This document shows, piece after piece, positions 5,506 to 7,269 of a DNA stretch of 7,269 nt. The notes beneath the pieces are model-generated. The model was not told where the DNA came from, searched no databases, and saw only the letters and a program-made list of their open reading frames with translations. The position numbers and the translations under genes are program-made. The stretch spans positions 1-7,269 of the forward strand of contig JAJONP010000100.1 of NCBI GenBank assembly GCA_021323555.1, written 5' to 3'. The stretch is from Gammaproteobacteria bacterium. Lineage in GTDB: Bacteria; Pseudomonadota; Gammaproteobacteria; DSM-16500. Within the stretch, counting starts at the first letter, position 1. The number at the start of each line of letters is the position of its first letter.

Positions 5506-5685
5506 CTAAGAAGCGAAGGCCTCTACAGACGCCACAATCCGGCAGTTAAAGCTTTTTAAGACCAAAAAGGGCTTCTTTTTAGTCAAAAAATGAGCTAAAC
5601 ACGGCAGATTGTTAACATTTTGGCCCGGCTTATGGTGGGCAACATGCCGCTGCGATGGGTGGCGGTGATGTGATATAATTTTCAT
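5506..5685 (-). CDS. Small 59-residue ORF, unknown (possibly repeat-encoded)
   Basis: It reads from ATG 5685-5683 to TAG 5508-5506, with AAGGA (plus-strand 5695-5699) 9 bases upstream, a better ribosome site than several real genes here have. The peptide starts MKIISHHRHPSQRHVAHHK, is rich in His, Lys and Arg, and ends in a mildly hydrophobic stretch. No domain or signal peptide is recognised. Most of it lies inside the compound repeat, so it may be only the translation of a dispersed element. The structured leader upstream, which can mask its ribosome site, is the main argument for expression. A second minus-strand frame overlaps its beginning (about 37 codons, starting MRKHAKEANLNL), which adds doubt about which frame, if any, is used. 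Confidence 0.3.
   Translation of the reverse strand: MKIISHHRHPSQRHVAHHKPGQNVNNLPCLAHFLTKKKPFLVLKSFNCRIVASVEAFAS
5560..5584. repeat. Hairpin inside the small ORF
   Basis: GACCAAAAAG (5560-5569) and CTTTTTAGTC (5575-5584) form a 10-bp stem with a 5-base loop. The only mismatch on the plus strand (C-A) is a U-G wobble in the minus-strand RNA, so it folds fully in the transcript of the small ORF. The U-rich descending arm could cause pausing or attenuation. Confidence 0.45.
5671..5679 (+). promoter_or_regulatory. Extended -10 sequence pointing into the structured region
   Basis: TGATATAAT (5671-5679) is an extended -10 with a perfect TATAAT, identical to the one before the amidase (2682-2690). 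There is no good -35. It would make a plus-strand RNA through P4 to P1 from about 5686, the alternative to the minus-strand reading. Confidence 0.3.
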
Positions 5686-5843
5686 TAGCTTGTATCCTTA
5701 TTTTGGTAAGGTTCAAGTTAGCCTCTTTGGCGTGTTTGCGCATGCCAGAGGGGCGCTACTTATCTACTGCAACCTTGAGTCGTACGAATTTTCGCCGAAG
5801 ACTCAAGGCTGCGCTCTTTATGCGTGGTATGGGCTACCACACA
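5686..5843 (-). ncRNA. Candidate structured leader RNA or small RNA
   Basis: Four stems lie in series. In minus-strand order, P1 is at 5824-5840 (GTGGTA/TACCAC, 6 bp). P2 is at 5769-5812 (CCTTGAGTC/GACTCAAGG, 9 perfect bp, plus 3 more beyond one mismatch). P3 is at 5721-5754 (GCCTCTTTGGC/GCCAGAGGGGC, 11 positions). P4 is at 5696-5711 (CCTTA/TAAGG). P4 covers the AAGGA ribosome site of the small ORF. AAGGTT at the foot of P2 (minus strand) could instead pair with AACCTT overlapping P4, a possible switch. Wobble evidence for the strand is mixed: P3 has G-U pairs only as plus-strand RNA, while P2 gains one only as minus-strand RNA. No known riboswitch class is recognised. Confidence 0.4.
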
Positions 5844-5849
5844 ATTCAC

Positions 5850-5858
5850 ATCATAACA
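5850..5858 (-). promoter_or_regulatory. Extended -10 promoter for the structured leader
   Basis: On the minus strand, TGTTATGAT (5858-5850) is an extended -10. No strong -35 is present. Transcription would begin near 5843, immediately before stem P1, giving a leader of about 158 nt to the small ORF. Confidence 0.35.
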
Positions 5859-5924
5859 AAAGAAAAAAGAAAATGAAAGCGTTTTGGGAAGTTCTTTGTT
5901 CTTTCCGCTTTGTTATTAGACACT

Positions 5925-5937
5925 AAACGCGGTTCAT
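5925..5937 (-). pseudogene. Possible remnant start of a RES toxin gene
   Basis: One base after the antitoxin TAG comes ATG (5937-5935), then AAC CGC GTT and an immediate TAG. In this antitoxin family the toxin gene starts within a few bases of the antitoxin stop, so this ATG is exactly where the toxin should begin. After four codons the sequence passes into the hairpin-rich repeat, as if an insertion had replaced the gene. Four codons cannot prove homology. Confidence 0.2.
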
Positions 5938-5938
5938 T

Positions 5939-6325
5939 CTAATGTTCTCGCCAAAAATCTAAAAAACACCTAACCGCTGCTAAATGCAGGATGCTGCCTT
6001 GCAGCATATAGTCTTTTGGTGTGCGGCCATTAAAGGGAGAAAGTTGATTGTTGCGATTGATCCAAGACATAGCTTGGGCACTGTCGATAAACAGAATTCT
6101 GAGTGCTTTATATATACCTAATAAAAATGAGATCCTTTCTTTTTGATCCCGTGTTAATCTGCCTACATGCTTTTTAATGCCATTATAATAAGATGATTGC
6201 GGAATGTCTCCCATTAAAATAATCGCTTCAGCTGCCGTGAGATAAAACTTCTCAATTATATTTTCGAGCGAGTTCCAAGCGACTGCATCGGAAATTTTAT
6301 TGTAGTGGGAAAGTTGAATAACCAC
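5939..6325 (-). CDS. Xre/MbcA/ParS-type antitoxin without a visible toxin
   Basis: This antitoxin normally neutralises a RES-domain toxin that degrades NAD+ and represses its own operon. With the GTG start at 6325-6323 it has 128 residues: a helix-turn-helix-like N-terminal part (about 28-52, LTAAEAIILMGDIPQSSYYNGIKK) and the family's C-terminal toxin-binding domain at 58-128. That domain has RISFLLGIYKALRILF, then AMSWINRNNQLSPFNGRTPKDYM and AVRCFLDFWRE. GTG is preferred because GAGG (plus-strand 6332-6335) lies 6 bases upstream. A longer frame opens at 6388, but its extra residues lie inside the hydrolase gene and do not look like the family. The start lies within the 3' end of the hydrolase gene (29-base overlap), so translation is probably coupled. 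No RES toxin follows at its 3' end. Confidence 0.8.
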   Translation of the reverse strand: MVIQLSHYNKISDAVAWNSLENIIEKFYLTAAEAIILMGDIPQSSYYNGIKKHVGRLTRDQKERISFLLGIYKALRILFIDSAQAMSWINRNNQLSPFNGRTPKDYMLQGSILHLAAVRCFLDFWREH

Positions 6326-7163
6326 TGGACACCTCGTAAAGAGACAAGAATTTATTAAATGCAGCACAAAGAAGTTCCGGTTGCTCAATTTGAATCATAT
6401 GCGCGGCGTTTGGAATAACAACTGTTTTAGCGCACTTAATTTTAGAGGCTAGATCATAAGCCCGTTCAGACGTATAAAATTTATCTTTCTCACCCGTTAT
6501 AACTAATGTGGGACAATTTATTTTAGTCAGCAAATTAGAAGCATCGTGTTTAATACAAGCTTGTGCTTGTCGCTTAAAGCTAGAGGCCGATTGTGGATAT
6601 TTATTGGAGGATTCATGGGCAATAATTTCTTCAACAAACGCTTTATTTAGTAAACTTTCAGGGGCATAGATTTTGTCCATAACTGCAATTATATCATCAG
6701 GGTTAGCGGTTGTAGCTCCATCACTAGGCTGTGCTTCAATGAGCGCGATGCGATTTTTTAAATACTCAATTCCTGCCGCGACTTGTTTTTCCGCCGTATT
6801 ACACAGCGTTAATGTTTTTACAATTTCAGGGTGTTTAGCTGCAAGATGAATAGCCATAAAACCACCCATAGAATGCCCAATAATATGTGCTGGGCAAAAA
6901 TGCATTCCTCTTATTAATTCAGCAACGTCTTCGGCCAGATCACTTATTTCATATTCACGGTCAGCTGATGTACTTTGCCCTGCATCACGATTATCTAAAA
7001 GGATGACTTGGTAATCTTTTCTAAGAGAAGGGACCACTTTTCGCCAAATAGAGCAATCGCGTGTTAAGCCGCCCAGCAACAAACAAGTATCACCCGTTCT
7101 ATTGGTATCATTGATTATTTCATAGTATAAGGATGTCCCATTGGATCTGTTAAATACTGGCAT
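6297..7163 (-). CDS. Alpha/beta hydrolase
   Basis: A 288-residue cytoplasmic alpha/beta-fold hydrolase, numbered from the ATG at 7163-7161. Visible landmarks are LLLGGLTRDCSIW (oxyanion loop, with GG in place of the usual HG), LLDNRDAGQST (the DxRGxGxS-type motif), the nucleophile elbow GHSMGG with Ser98, the likely acid Asp227 in ITGEKDKF, and the catalytic His255 in PNAAHMIQIEQPE. A helical lid occupies about 125-205. It resembles methylesterase, enol-lactonase and proline-iminopeptidase relatives, so the substrate is open. The frame extends upstream to 7244, but starting there would overlap the preceding gene by 95 bases. The 7163 start overlaps by only 14, has AGAGAG 7-8 bases before it, and begins at the family's usual N-terminus. 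It is part of a tightly overlapping minus-strand operon. Confidence 0.88.
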   Translation of the reverse strand: MPVFNRSNGTSLYYEIINDTNRTGDTCLLLGGLTRDCSIWRKVVPSLRKDYQVILLDNRDAGQSTSADREYEISDLAEDVAELIRGMHFCPAHIIGHSMGGFMAIHLAAKHPEIVKTLTLCNTAEKQVAAGIEYLKNRIALIEAQPSDGATTANPDDIIAVMDKIYAPESLLNKAFVEEIIAHESSNKYPQSASSFKRQAQACIKHDASNLLTKINCPTLVITGEKDKFYTSERAYDLASKIKCAKTVVIPNAAHMIQIEQPELLCAAFNKFLSLYEVSSGYSTFPLQ

Positions 7164-7269
7164 ATCCGTTCTCTCTAGTTGTATAGACATATTCATACTC
7201 AAATGTGCCATCATCATGAAACACCCAGAAGGTACAACCGCCAATCGGATCGATCTCTAAATTGGGCGC
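7150..7269 (-). CDS. C-terminal end of an unrecognised gene (runs off the right edge)
   Basis: An open frame enters from the right edge and ends with TAA at 7152-7150, giving 39 visible residues. The segment IDPIGGCTFWVFHDDGTFEY followed by EYVYTT has the alternating aromatic and acidic pattern of a beta-strand-rich domain end, and its codon use looks coding. Its stop lies 14 bases inside the hydrolase gene, the same overlapping style as the next gene pair, which supports one operon. No family is recognised from so short a piece. Confidence 0.55.
   Translation of the reverse strand, partial: APNLEIDPIGGCTFWVFHDDGTFEYEYVYTTRENGYASI

Larger units (their letters stand above)
5331..5640. repeat. 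Compound repeat element with nested inverted repeats
   Basis: GCCCACCATAAG (5358-5369) and CTTATGGTGGGC (5629-5640) are a perfect 12-bp inverted repeat about 260 bases apart. GCCCACCTTAAG (5395-5406) is a direct copy with one mismatch. Nested inside are GTCTAAAAAAGCCC (5385-5398) against GGGCTTCTTTTTAGTC (5569-5584), and CTTGGTTTAG (5414-5423) against CTAAACTAAG (5501-5510). The cruciform at 5443-5499 is in the middle. No transposase is present. The architecture fits a MITE/REP-like dispersed element or several inserted into one another; target duplications were not identified. Confidence 0.55.

Noticed and set aside
5320..5559. 79-codon plus-strand frame upstream of the small ORF
   Set aside because: The middle (VGAGPRACPSGATTGG) is simply the translation of the GC-rich palindromic repeat. 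There is no ribosome site and the composition changes abruptly along it.
5690..5926. 78-codon plus-strand frame over the structured region
   Set aside because: It crosses all four strong hairpins, has no Shine-Dalgarno and needs a non-ATG start. Structure explains the conservation better than coding, though it is worth checking if the element is multicopy.
5686..5930. CsrA-sequestering small RNA of the RsmY/RsmZ type next to csrA
   Set aside because: Such RNAs carry many GGA motifs in hairpin loops; GGA is nearly absent from the loops here on both strands.
1..7269. CRISPR array, tRNA or rRNA genes, origin
   Set aside because: No regularly spaced direct repeats, cloverleaf with CCA-type acceptor, or rRNA-like conserved blocks were seen on either strand.

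Overview
The window looks like accessory DNA from a low-GC gammaproteobacterium with an intracellular or host-associated lifestyle (Legionellales-like). This is an inference from a CsrA paralog, toxin-antitoxin genes, a secreted PAF-acetylhydrolase-like enzyme and a repeat-rich spacer; no marker here fixes the genus. The only clear housekeeping gene is the 5' end of a prolyl-tRNA synthetase gene at the left edge. It is visibly richer in G+C than the AT-rich genes beside it.

Layout. (1) 1-365, minus strand: N-terminus of proS, with a good sigma70-type promoter at 403-431. (2) 588-1772, plus: an exported alpha/beta hydrolase of the PAF-acetylhydrolase (Lp-PLA2) type, probably starting at a rare ATT codon, followed by a 29-codon stub overlapping its stop by one base. 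(3) 1885-2453, minus: a two-gene ParD/ParE-type toxin-antitoxin operon with an operator-like palindrome inside its promoter. (4) 2798-4246, plus: an amidase-signature enzyme with the full Lys-Ser-Ser triad. (5) 4370-4990, plus: a tandem carboxymuconolactone-decarboxylase-domain protein with its own promoter. (6) 5040-5225, minus: a 61-residue CsrA, convergent with gene 5 and separated from it by a hairpin. (7) 5226-5938: a repeat-rich spacer with nested inverted repeats, a GC-rich cruciform and a run of strong hairpins leading into a 59-codon ORF on the minus strand whose Shine-Dalgarno can be sequestered. (8) 5939-7269, minus: three overlapping genes, read right to left: the end of an unknown gene, an alpha/beta hydrolase, and an Xre/MbcA/ParS-type antitoxin with no toxin beside it.

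How the parts may work together. The window is dense in hydrolases (PAF-AH-like, amidase and alpha/beta hydrolase). Two of them lie downstream of nearly identical 16-base palindrome-like sites (485-500 and 2641-2656), so they may share a regulator. Two divergent copies of a hairpin element with a conserved 14-base tail sit before the amidase and after csrA. The most unusual region is 5331-5930. It resembles a compound dispersed repeat that may have destroyed the RES-type toxin partner of the antitoxin at 5939-6325. None of this could be tested here by database search or folding software.
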